From positions 1 through 64,000 of the forward strand of contig JALBYF010000038.1 of the NCBI GenBank assembly GCA_023212725.1: a stretch of 64,000 nucleotides of DNA. The letters are read 5' to 3'. Below, piece after piece: positions 9,769 through 19,321 of the stretch (position 1 is its first letter; the number at the start of each line of letters is the position of its first letter). A model generated the notes under the pieces. The model was not told where the DNA came from. It saw nothing but the letters and a program-made list of their open reading frames with translations, and did no database searches. The translations under genes and the position numbers were made by a program. This stretch comes from Tranzscheliella williamsii. Lineage: Eukaryota; Basidiomycota; Ustilaginomycetes; Ustilaginales; Ustilaginaceae.

Positions 9769-10371
9769 TCAAAAGAGCTGTCCGCGGACGGCACCGGGAA
9801 CGGCCAGGGAGGAGTGGGTGTCGGTGAAGAAAGCCGAAGGGTTCTGCTCGATCTGGGCTACGGTGAAGCCACTGCCCGAGTCCTGACCGTCGGCGAGCAC
9901 GCCGGTGGTGAAAGGACCGAACATGCAGCCTACCGAAGTGCGGGTGTTTCCGCTTCCCTGCGGGTTGGGGAAAGCGATACGAGGGGGGCCGCTGTGGCCC
10001 CGGGCTGCCTGGTGGATGTGGGTAGCAGTGACAGCAGGCGATGAATACTCGCCACGGAAGCCAGTGATCTTGATGTTGTAGCAGATCATGTTGAGTTGCG
10101 AGTTGATGCCGTACTTAAAGTGGCCTTTGGCACCTGGAAGACCACCAGTGTAGGTGGTACCGTTGACGACTTGGCCAGGGCTGGCATACACATCGTAGGT
10201 GCTGGTGAACTCAAGTGGTCCGTTCTTGCACCTGCCCCAGTTGCCAAATTTGTCGCTGAGCTTGTCGTGCAGCTTGTCAAGGTGGCCGTTGCCCGGCTCG
10301 GGAGCAGGAGCGGCGGAAACAGTGCACGCCAGAACAGCGGCCGCAGCAGCAGTGAGGGAGGTAAACTTCAT
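9769..10371 (-). CDS. small secreted CHRD-domain protein
   Basis: A 200-residue protein with a clear signal peptide: MKFTSLTAAAAAVLACTVSA, with a cleavage site after residue 20 (VSA|AP). The mature part carries a CHRD-type fold: VYASPGQVVNGTTYTGGLPG (61-80), the characteristic ATHIHQAARGHSGPP (116-130), and a C-terminal VRGQLF that ends the protein. CHRD domains occur in chordin and in many secreted bacterial and fungal proteins; their biochemical role is not settled. Single exon. In a plant-associated fungus this could be a surface or apoplastic protein, but that is inference. The start is fixed by the signal peptide. Confidence 0.85.
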   Translation of the reverse strand: MKFTSLTAAAAAVLACTVSAAPAPEPGNGHLDKLHDKLSDKFGNWGRCKNGPLEFTSTYDVYASPGQVVNGTTYTGGLPGAKGHFKYGINSQLNMICYNIKITGFRGEYSSPAVTATHIHQAARGHSGPPRIAFPNPQGSGNTRTSVGCMFGPFTTGVLADGQDSGSGFTVAQIEQNPSAFFTDTHSSLAVPGAVRGQLF

Positions 10372-13300
10372 TGCTAATAGGAAGTTGAGGGGGGTACTGT
10401 GGTGATAATAGGGCTTGCGAGTATGGAGATCTGTTGTGTGGCTTCTCTCACTGCCTGACCGTGCCTACAGGCGCTGTTATATGCCTTTCACATCATGTCA
10501 GGGGGGAGCTCAGCTGTAGGGTCATACAGATCCAGTCGAACGTGAGTTGTGAAGGCGGCTAGCTAGCAAGGCCAAATACCCAAGCCTTCCAAGGCCCCTA
10601 CAAGGTTGACCCCACCTCGCTGAGTGCAATTTCAAGTCCCACCCTGCTGCAGAATCCGGCTAGCACTGCGCGGCCATGCATGGAGTCTCCACGGCGTCGA
10701 CCACGGAAAGGTGTCCTAGGCAGCAAAGGTCACGATGGGGGAGGAGACCAAGACAAAGTCAGACGCGCCAAGACCAAGCAAGCGGACCTTGTTCGACGCC
10801 GGCCTTGGCAATAGTAACACAGGCTTATTGGCGTTGCGGACAGGAGCAAGATGATGTTGAGGGCTGAACGAGGGGATCGTCATTTATGCTTAGCTGATTA
10901 CGTAGTAATGCTGGATGGCGTTCCTAACTGGGTAGACATACAGGCATTGGCCTGCAAAAGCCGCTCAAGCAGCCTTATGAATGCCGAGAATAGGATTATG
11001 CTCGGACACGGAGGAGGCAAAGGTTCCAGCAAGCCAAGGAACACACGCGGTCAAATCTAGAAGCGTGGATGCAGTGCGAACAGATGACCAGGGTCTCACA
11101 CTCTCTTGCAGCGAAGACACTCAGTGGAAGCATGGCCGGCAATCGGTACTAGGTGCAAACCCCGCCCAATAGTGGGAGTCCTGAGCGGAGAACGACGAGG
11201 TGCCAGTAGGGTCAGTCTTGCCGTCACCATTGCTGGACCAGAGCTGAGCCAGCCGACGTCTTGGCTTTACGGGGACTGGCTCGATCCGATCTGCCAAGAC
11301 CGGGGTCAAAGTCGCGTGTTTTGGCTTTTGGAGGGATCATCGCGATTTCCGCAGTCAAGCCTTCCAGTGAGTCGATCGCAGTCCACATTGTACAATGGCT
11401 CTCATGCTTCCGCTTTGTGAGACACTTGCCGGTCATAAGCAAGCGAGCGAGTCGGGACGGGAATGATGTAGGGCTTCGGTGTTGCGGTAGCGCATGGGAC
11501 GCTAACCTTACATCTACATACAATTCGTAGCGCGTGCGGTTCATGATTCGAATTTGGCCGGTCGACAATGTCACCAAGGCCAAGGTCAAAATTGCTTTTC
11601 CTTGTCTTGATCACCCCAGTAACCGGGGAGGGGTGGGGGGGAGAGCCTGACGGTCAAGCGTGCGTTCGCGGCGCAGACCCGGGCTTCCATGTCCCTTGCG
11701 AAGACCGGACGAAATTGCGAATGGAGCACAAGCAGCTTCATTTGCCGCTGGTCAGCTGAACGTGAATGTGGAGCTGAAGGATGGGGGTTGGGGTGGAAGC
11801 TTTATCGGCGTGGGAAGAGGAAAACTAGCTGGCTGCTCATCAGCGGGCTAGGTGAAAGATCCTTTTTGACGATCGGGGAGCCGTTTTGCCTGTGTAAGGC
11901 TTGGCGATCAAAACACGCGTCGTCATCGACGAACGTCAAATACGGAGGGTTTGCTGGCCGAAGAGTTGAAGGCCCTCGAACGGAAAGATGGAATGTATAT
12001 CAGTTTCGTGGACCCACGTCCGACGCACGCATGCAAGCTAGACGATCTGTGCTCATAGCAAGTAGCAATGTGGACAGAGTCTCGAGAAACTTCCCTTTTC
12101 TGATTGTGCCTCGCAGTAGGACTAGCTTAGCTCGCCATCTTAAACGTGCTGGTAATGCACAGAGAGTCAGGACGGCCGAGGCCTTCACTGGGCCGCTCGG
12201 TAGCAGGTGTTGGTTTTTCCGCGCAGCCCGAAAGAGCCGATCTGGAGACCGCTGCCTGCATTAGTCGGTGGATGGGTCCCTATCCTGGTGAAGCACATGT
12301 GCTTTTGGCAAGTTGAGCGAGCGCCGTTTTTCATACCATTTGTTGTAAGGTATAGGCTCTTCACGCGTGGTCGAGGAAACAGGCATTCATCCTCGAGGCC
12401 TCTATACACCAAGTGGTTTGCTAAAATGGCAGATACTGAACCCGACGTGACGGTGGGTTGGCACATTTGCTGTCACTCAAAGGGTCGCCACACTTCATAC
12501 TGGCGAAGGTTGTCACCATGACGACGCAGAGTCAACGATGGGGCGATATAGTCCATGCCAGGTTGCCAACGTGGTGACGTCGCCTCCGAGACCTTTTTAT
12601 ATGTCTGTTTAAAGTAATTACACCTATGTCCCTGGAAAGGATCAATCTATATGCAAATGCTGGCAACATACTCTTCAAGCAGGGTATCTGTGGCAATGTC
12701 CGGATTTCAGACTTCCGCGGGCGGTTTAGTGCAGGTGCATGAGGAGGTTTTCGTGCATGGCACAAGTTCAACGGGGCAAACCGAGCAGCAAATTTGGGTT
12801 GGTGGAACTTTTAGCGGAGTGTCATTTCACTCAGCAAAAGACGCGTAGGATCGACATGTTAATAAGCCTCTCAGGTGCTGTCATTACGATATTGTGATTG
12901 CACGAGAGGGCTGTTGTCATCCGCGACGCCCAAGCTTAGCTCAGCCCTTGTTATTGGGATCATCGCCGCGGAGTTAATCTGACTTTCTGATCATGCCGTA
13001 GTAGACCCTATGGCTCAATTCCGAGGAGCGGTAGAATCTCAAAACCAGGCCAACAGGTTTAGTTTTAACGCGTCCACGGCTGGCACACGGAAACTACCTA
13101 CAGCTAGTACGATCTTGCAACACCTGCAGTAGTTGCGCTGACTGCATGTAGCTTATAACTGTAGTAACACAAAATTTTGAGGCAGAGGTCTGGCAGATGC
13201 CAAATCCTAAGGCAAGATCAGCCAAGTGCCATCCTTGGTTGCAGAACCTCTTGGGTATTCTCGACGCCTGGTGACAATTGACGAATTGTGGTTATGTGGT

Positions 13301-13882
13301 TCAAAGAGTCTGGACCATCTCCACAGAGGCGGATGGATCCATTAATTGTTCGTGGTGACTAGTGATGCGGCACAAATGGTGGCAAGTTACCTTTCAAGTC
13401 AGAGTGACTGTATACTTATGACTAAAGATGTGGTACGCGACGCTTAGCAAGCTTGTGACGCTCCACACGCTTTTTGGTTCAGTAAGCCTGTCCAGTAAGC
13501 CTAAGTGCGAGTGGCAAGTTGCAATTTATTTGGCGCATCCGGAAACACTTCTCCGACGAAGCCAGTCAGCCGAGGTTGGCAGCACGCTTTAACCTTCCCT
13601 CCCACACCTCACAGTCATAGAGTCATAGAGTCGTTCAGTCGTTCAGTCGTTCATCCATTTCTCCAGCAAGGCTACCAATACATTCGTTGAGACGTGGCTT
13701 CCTCTACCCTCTCCTCAGTGCACTCACACTTTTGCTGTGAGGTTCAGCTCTTCAGCGACTCCTCAAGCCGAACGGTAGCTAGACTGGGTTTGCCTTTGCT
13801 TGCATTGCCCCAGTCTATCCCTCCTTTTGTATGGAGCTCATCTACCTTTCCCCATAACGTTGACTGACAGGCCATTCGGAAC
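10372..13882. other. 3.5-kb gene-free region
   Basis: The gap lies upstream of both neighbours: the CHRD gene on the left and the VTT gene on the right. The longest frame (plus strand, 11689-12264, 191 codons) is rich in Arg, Ser and Trp and shows no domain. No splice-linked exons with conserved motifs were found. An 8-bp tandem repeat lies at 13613-13652. The region may hold long promoters, non-coding RNA or decayed DNA; I cannot tell which. Confidence 0.5.
13613..13652. repeat. 8-bp tandem repeat upstream of the VTT gene
   Basis: Five 8-bp units lie in a row: AGTCATAG twice, then AGTCGTTC three times. The array is 231 bp upstream of the start codon at 13883, in the likely promoter or leader. 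Confidence 0.8.
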
Positions 13883-16285
13883 ATGGATCTACCACAGCCA
13901 GAACCCTCCACTTCCCGGCTGCATCCCAGCGCCTCTTTGGAGGGCCTCGTAGATGAGGCCAACAAGCAAAGCCACACAGCTCTCGACAAGGAAGAGGTGG
14001 CAGCCAGCTTTACTTCTGCGCGACGAGGGCTTGCGGCTCGAGCTCGCGCTCGGTCTGTCTCGTCTAATGCCGTGCCGTTCTCCCAGATGAACAAGCAACC
14101 TCTTTCGCCTCTACATACCGACGTTGTCCAGCACCTCGACAGGGGACCTGGCACCCCTGATTTCACGCTATCTTCTTCAATATCCCAATGGAGAAGGGTG
14201 GAAAACGAGCGCACCAAGACCATGTCCAGCCTTGGTCAAGGCTTGCAACTCATCGCCGAGGCCGACAAGATCAAAGCCGCTGCCTCTACCGCTCGTGATG
14301 CCAGGCGCCCTCGCTCCGCCAGCGATGCCTCTACCAGCTCTTCTGCCTCCTCTTTGTCCAGCTTACAGAAGAGAAAGGTTTTACCTGCGCCTTCCTTCCT
14401 CTCGCGTCCACATCTGTCTTCGCTCCGATCTTTTCTCTCTAAATCGTTTACCGCAGCTTCTCCAAGCACTGCAGCAGGTACGTCTACGAAGGCTGCCAAT
14501 GAAACAACCCAGACAGACAAGCAGACGACTCTACCCGTTCGACCCCAGCCTTTGATCATGCCATCAGCTCGACCCGCTGGGCCCAATGGCTTACATGGCC
14601 TGAATCAAGATAGTCCGCCGCTGACACCCACCAGCGAGCTGGATGAGCCAAGCGAATACCAACAATACTTGAAGTCCTTTCAAAACTTTACGCCGAAACA
14701 AGGCTACAAATATCAAGGTGCACCCAAACATCACTGGAGTGCTGCACAGGCTGCTGCTGATGCTCTGCAGCCCTTCGACGAGCGTAGCATCGGCACTCCC
14801 CCTCCTGCTTCGCAATGGCCATTCACTCCACCGCTCACCACCACGTCTTCGTCCACCTCTCCCCTTGCTGGCAACCGGCCTTTTTCTCCTCCCGCACGTC
14901 CTGACTCTACTCTCATCTCCAGCGGGGGCTTCAACGGTATCCTCCCATCGCATATGATGGCCGCCTATGGTGGCAGCCGTCCGCCCACGCCTACTTCCAC
15001 CGCTACCGAGAGCTCAGACCGCTCATTCCGGACTAATTATGGATTTGATGCGGATTCTTATCGGATAGGCAATGTAGGCAGTTCGCTGCTGGCACTTCTA
15101 CCCCGTGTCCAGGTCAATCTGAGCTCGTGGCGAGTGTCTATGCCAAACATACGACCCTACTTACCACGGCTCATCTTTCTCTTCGTCATCTTCGTCGCTG
15201 CCACCAGCTGCATCGTCTTTATGCTCTCGACACTTCCTTTGACCTTGCCTAAGCATATTACCAGTCTTACCCTGGCCGAGATCAAAGAGATTGCACTCAG
15301 TCTCAAGCTCTATTCACAGAGCAGCAGCAAGGCCTTTCTGCATACTTTGGTCGTCCTCGGCACTTTCTTCACCTGGAAGCAGTCCTTTACCGTACCTGGC
15401 AGCCTCATCATGAACGTCGTTTTCGGCGCTATGTACGGGACCTATTGGGGAACTCTATATACCTCGGTGCTGACCGCAGTGGGAGGCGTCTTCTGTTACC
15501 TCCTGTCAGCGCCGCTTGCGCCCCTGATTACATCTTTGCCTGGCTTGTCCAAACCTCTGGATGCCATGAGGCGGGCGCTCTCCCCCGGTCGTGCGCACGC
15601 CTCGGGGCGAAGCGTCGTGATCTCCAACTCGCGCACAGGCTCGAACGGCAACGTCTGGACCTATCTGTTGGTCCTACGAATCCTCCCCATTGTGCCCTAT
15701 GGCGTGATGAACATTGCGTGCGGTGTTCTCGGGGTGCCTCTGGTACCGTACGCTGGGACGCTAGTGGCGGGATCGATACCGTGGAACTTTGTCACCTGCC
15801 AGGTGGGTGACCTCTTACAGGAGATCGTCGAAGCTTTACCAGTGCAAGACGACATGACGGTTTCTGGATTAAAAGCTCAGGCGACAAGCAAGGCCGGAGG
15901 CGGCATGAAGGTGATTGTCGACCACATCTGGAATCGCGACATGATGCTGAAGCTCGTCCTGCTCAGTATTGCCAGCCTGTTGCCAGTGGTTCTGAGCCGG
16001 TACCTAAAGCGCAGACAGCAGCAACAGGAAGAGATGGAGGGCTACGAAGCGGTCGACGCGTCAGAGGAGATGGCGGGCCAGCGGTCGGATGAGGAGAACG
16101 ATAGAACCGGCTTCCGCCGCTCCGCACTGCTGTCGGACGGCTACCCGGGCGACAAGCGCTCCGGGCACGCGCGCGAGTCGACCGACCATCTGCAGGAGGC
16201 CTTCCTCCCGACCTTCGGCAGCAGCAACGGCCTGGAGGGGCCCAGCCACCACCGCATCGGCGGCGCCAAGGGTGCATGGCTTTGA
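13883..16285 (+). CDS. VTT-domain membrane protein (TVP38/TMEM64/TMEM41 type)
   Basis: An 800-residue single-exon protein. The first 420 residues are Ser/Pro/Ala-rich and look disordered. Membrane spans begin near residue 429 (PRLIFLFVIFVAATSCIVFM). The VTT (SNARE-associated, DedA-like) domain covers about 490-650, with GSLIMNVVFGAMYGTYWGTL and, after a short loop, LRILPIVPYGVMNIACGVLG. A last span lies near 690-708 (LKLVLLSIASLLPVVLSRYL), followed by an acidic then basic tail. Family members are Golgi or ER proteins; TMEM41B and VMP1 scramble lipids and Tvp38 is a late-Golgi protein. The long N-terminal extension is the main difference from yeast Tvp38. Lipid scrambling here is an inference. 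Confidence 0.85.
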   Translation: MDLPQPEPSTSRLHPSASLEGLVDEANKQSHTALDKEEVAASFTSARRGLAARARARSVSSNAVPFSQMNKQPLSPLHTDVVQHLDRGPGTPDFTLSSSISQWRRVENERTKTMSSLGQGLQLIAEADKIKAAASTARDARRPRSASDASTSSSASSLSSLQKRKVLPAPSFLSRPHLSSLRSFLSKSFTAASPSTAAGTSTKAANETTQTDKQTTLPVRPQPLIMPSARPAGPNGLHGLNQDSPPLTPTSELDEPSEYQQYLKSFQNFTPKQGYKYQGAPKHHWSAAQAAADALQPFDERSIGTPPPASQWPFTPPLTTTSSSTSPLAGNRPFSPPARPDSTLISSGGFNGILPSHMMAAYGGSRPPTPTSTATESSDRSFRTNYGFDADSYRIGNVGSSLLALLPRVQVNLSSWRVSMPNIRPYLPRLIFLFVIFVAATSCIVFMLSTLPLTLPKHITSLTLAEIKEIALSLKLYSQSSSKAFLHTLVVLGTFFTWKQSFTVPGSLIMNVVFGAMYGTYWGTLYTSVLTAVGGVFCYLLSAPLAPLITSLPGLSKPLDAMRRALSPGRAHASGRSVVISNSRTGSNGNVWTYLLVLRILPIVPYGVMNIACGVLGVPLVPYAGTLVAGSIPWNFVTCQVGDLLQEIVEALPVQDDMTVSGLKAQATSKAGGGMKVIVDHIWNRDMMLKLVLLSIASLLPVVLSRYLKRRQQQQEEMEGYEAVDASEEMAGQRSDEENDRTGFRRSALLSDGYPGDKRSGHARESTDHLQEAFLPTFGSSNGLEGPSHHRIGGAKGAWL

Positions 16286-17320
16286 GCGGTCATAGCCCTT
16301 GCCACACGCGGACCGCCAGACGCTCAACAAGCCTTGCTGGACAGAGTCTCGCCCACCCTACCTATAATACACCCTAGTGACCATTCGCGGCATACCCCAC
16401 CCTTAACGAATCTTTACGATCACGACTTTGCATCGCCCTACAGCATATTTGCGCTTCGCTCGTGCATGAAATAAGAGCATCCTCCCAGCAGATAAGAGTC
16501 CGAGCGCATGATCTAGTCACTAGGGTTTACCGCACTTTTGGAATCCCGTTTCCATGCTTCAAATCGTGCTTCCAGAGGCATTGGAAACACTTATTAGCAG
16601 GAGCGGTGGCATGGCGTTAAACCCTAGTGAGTGTGCAGTGTGCTTGTACCTTCTTGATAGGAAGGGAAGAAAGTCTGGAGGTCACAAAGGAGACGTTTGT
16701 AAAGAATCAACGCTTGCGCAAACTTGCCGCATGGCATCAAGGGATCGTCAGTATCTCCCCTATGTGCTGTCCTCCCGTGGCGGTGTGCAGAGTTGTGCTA
16801 CGTTCTCTTAAAGCCAGCTGAAGAATTGCTTCGCAGGGAGTTGATTCATCGACCCCTCACTTGGCTATCGAGCACGCAGAAATTCGTGTGTTGCCTGCAC
16901 TAGAGGGCTGCGATTCACTGCTTCGTGCTGTGACGGCCACTTGCTAGGTCTTCTCGGCGCTTGGCATATGCCAAACACGGCCCGAACTCTGCGGCGAGTA
17001 TGATAAGCTTTAATACCGAGGCGGGTTATCCTTCTGAACCGGCGTTGTTCGAAGAGGATATCGCTCGGTCAGAGATCGATCATGTGTTAGCAACCAAGCC
17101 TCACGTCACTGCCACTTGTGGAATGATTAGGTTTCCTCTACGGCCAGGACCCACAGGCTCGCGCGATGGCGCTGTCATGCATGTTATTCCATGGTCCCTG
17201 AGACTGTGTGTGCCGGTGAATGCTCGAAGATGGGTAGGCGCACGGGGCGCGAGGGCGCGCTGGGATCCGGTGGCTCTGTGTGTGATTGCAGGGGATGCGG
17301 GAATGCGGAGGGTGGCTGGG
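16286..17320. other. convergent intergenic region with an inverted-repeat element
   Basis: About 1 kb between the stops of the VTT gene and the polyphosphatase gene. It contains the second inverted-repeat element (16517-16630). No coding frame is supported. The long plus-strand frame from 16961 into 17713 is antisense to the polyphosphatase gene. Confidence 0.6.
16517..16630. mobile_element. small terminal-inverted-repeat element, copy 2 (MITE-like)
   Basis: This 114-bp element has 17-bp terminal repeats (16517-16533 and 16614-16630) with one mismatch, the same TCACTAGGGTTTAMCGC end as copy 1. Read on the minus strand, its interior shares CATGCC(C)ACCGCT, CTGCTAA and CCTCTGGAAGC with copy 1, with insertions and deletions between them. 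It therefore belongs to the same family in the opposite orientation. It lies about 230 bp past the VTT stop codon, possibly in that gene's 3' UTR. Confidence 0.6.
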
Positions 17321-18829
17321 TCAAGGCGTGGTGGGGGGCTTCCAGTTCTTGACGGCGTTTTCCACGATGGGGCGGACGATTTTCCTGCCAGCGGCGGCGT
17401 CAGTGTGGGTCCAGGCGGCCTGGGTGCCTTTGTGGTGTGGGAGGCTGGGGTGGGGGGAGAGGTCGAACGCGTTGTGGAGGGCTTGGGAGATGGCGGCGAA
17501 GAGGTCGGCGGCGTGGGCGCGCGGGAGGCGGTGGTCGTGGCGGACGGTGAGGACGATCTCGCGGAGCTTCTGCTTGGCGCCGTGGGGGTCGCGCGCTTTG
17601 TACTTGTTGAGGCAAATGCTGACGTCGGCGCCGATCTCGGCGGTCCAGCGGCGCTCGATGCGGAGCCAGGCGCGCATGGTCTTCCCGGACGTGCGCGCGA
17701 TCTGCGCGGCTAGCGAGACCGGCGTCGAGGCGAACCCGACATGGACCCCAACCCCTGCCGTCGTCGCCACCACATCGCCCTTCCAGTCGCGCCGCAGTAG
17801 ATCCCGCACTGTCAGATGCGAGAGGTCGCGCTTCGCCCGCCCCAACTCCGCGTCCAGCCGTTGCATCACCTCTGTCAGCGTCTTGTTGCGCCAGTTGCTC
17901 CGCGCCAGCACCCTTCCGGCCACAATGCCATCGACCGGCATGGACTTTTTCGGATTGAGCCCGTCCGAGTCGATCGCAATGGCCGACAGGATCAGCTCCA
18001 GCAGCTCGTGCGGCATGTGGTACTCGCCCGGCCCGTGCGGCGGCAGCGGCAGCGCCTCGAGCTCGTCCAGCATCTGCCGCGCCACCAGCGTGGTGCAGCT
18101 CGCAACGGTTTCAAAGATGCGCGGCTCGGCGTCGGGCGCAGCACCGCGGTCGGCATGGTGGTCGAGGATGCTGAGGATCTTGGCGTGCTTCCAGACGCTG
18201 AGCGGGACGGGGTGGTCGACGAGGACAATGCCGCGGACGCGGGACGCGACATCGGCAGGACGCGCCGGCAGCTCGTCAATGGTCAGCAGGTCCCTGTGGC
18301 CGGAGCTCATCTTGGAGTTGTCCAGCGCGAGCTTGTTCTCGGGGCGCAGGTCGAGCGCGTCCTCGGGCGTCTGGAGCAGCGCGACCGCCTTGCGCGGCTG
18401 CGGGTGGTGGAGCGTCGAGTGGCTCAGATGATACGCCCAGCTGAGCGCTGCAGCCATCGAGTCCAGGTCGCCGCCCTCGTTGCCCATCACAATCGTCCAC
18501 TCGTGCGCCTTGCCCGCATCCCAGTCCGCGAGAAAGGCACGCTTGGTCGCCTTGCTCCATTCCGAGAAGTGGCCCACTCCCTCCTCCACCGCCCAGTAGT
18601 CCGCCGCCCGCGCCGCCCCGCTCCCCATCGTCGACAGCGAGGCGTTGAAGTAGCCAGGAGGCGACAGCGCATGCAGCGTCACAGGCGGCGCCAGCGTATA
18701 AGCGCTATGCTGGCCGCCGTTCTGCACCGCAAAGACGGTGGGCCCGTCCACAGGTGCCGCCCTACTGGTCACCAGAGCGGCCAGCCCCACGACCAGCGCA
18801 ACGCACCACTTCTGGCCCATCAGCAGCAT
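17321..18829 (-). CDS. PPX1: DHH-family exopolyphosphatase with signal peptide
   Basis: A 502-residue member of the yeast Ppx1 group, which removes terminal phosphates from inorganic polyphosphate. Metal-binding motifs are present: MGNEGGDLDS (about 114-124), VLVDHP (about 199) and the DHH motif ILDHHADRG (about 219). A DHHA2-type C-terminal half follows. The N-terminus MLLMGQKWCVALVVGLAALV, then TSRAAP, looks like a secretory signal peptide or membrane anchor; yeast Ppx1 is cytosolic and lacks one. The frame opens with two close ATGs (18829, 18820), and both keep the hydrophobic stretch. Codon use is extremely GC-rich throughout, unlike the kinase gene upstream. Lumenal or extracellular action is inferred from the N-terminus. 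Confidence 0.85.
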   Translation of the reverse strand: MLLMGQKWCVALVVGLAALVTSRAAPVDGPTVFAVQNGGQHSAYTLAPPVTLHALSPPGYFNASLSTMGSGAARAADYWAVEEGVGHFSEWSKATKRAFLADWDAGKAHEWTIVMGNEGGDLDSMAAALSWAYHLSHSTLHHPQPRKAVALLQTPEDALDLRPENKLALDNSKMSSGHRDLLTIDELPARPADVASRVRGIVLVDHPVPLSVWKHAKILSILDHHADRGAAPDAEPRIFETVASCTTLVARQMLDELEALPLPPHGPGEYHMPHELLELILSAIAIDSDGLNPKKSMPVDGIVAGRVLARSNWRNKTLTEVMQRLDAELGRAKRDLSHLTVRDLLRRDWKGDVVATTAGVGVHVGFASTPVSLAAQIARTSGKTMRAWLRIERRWTAEIGADVSICLNKYKARDPHGAKQKLREIVLTVRHDHRLPRAHAADLFAAISQALHNAFDLSPHPSLPHHKGTQAAWTHTDAAAGRKIVRPIVENAVKNWKPPTTP

Positions 18830-19321
18830 GATGCGATCAAGCTCTATCCCAAGGCCGAAGTATCACAATTGATTCGCCAGAGAAGAGAGAAGCAGAGACC
18901 AGCAGCTGGGAGTAGGGTGTCAAATGAAGATTGACATGATTTGGATCCTAAGCACGCGCTCCCGGCTCCCTCTTTCACAACCTGCATATCCATAGTCACC
19001 TCTCTTGACTGCCATAGTCATCTCTCTTTACTGCGGTCTTTCGCATGCCTCGAACAGTGGCAGGCACATTGGCTCCAGTGCGGTTAGCTTTTTGCCAGAG
19101 CCGGAGGGCCGAGCAGGCAGCATTCAGAAGAATACTTCTCTAGAGAAGATGCACGGATATACAACAATAATAATACAATAAGGTACCAGTACGCACTAGT
19201 AGTTAGGGGGAGAATGAGGGAAAAGGGAAATAAGTTATAGAGGAAAACTCCAGGCTGCAAAGGCGGCCTCAGCAGCGACGTACTGGCGAAAAGGCCTTCT
19301 CGCCGTGTTGGGCCGCCTTGG
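18830..19321. other. intergenic region between kinase and polyphosphatase genes
   Basis: About 490 bp downstream of the kinase stop and upstream of the polyphosphatase start. It is AT-rich near 19140-19240, consistent with the kinase 3' UTR. No gene is seen. Confidence 0.6.

Noticed and set aside
11689..12264. 191-codon plus-strand frame in the large gap
   Set aside because: It is rich in Arg, Ser and Trp, has no motif, and overlaps frames on both strands.
16961..18934. Long plus-strand frames of 250, 381 and 372 codons
   Set aside because: All are antisense to the GC-rich polyphosphatase gene; GC-rich coding DNA lacks stop codons in other frames.
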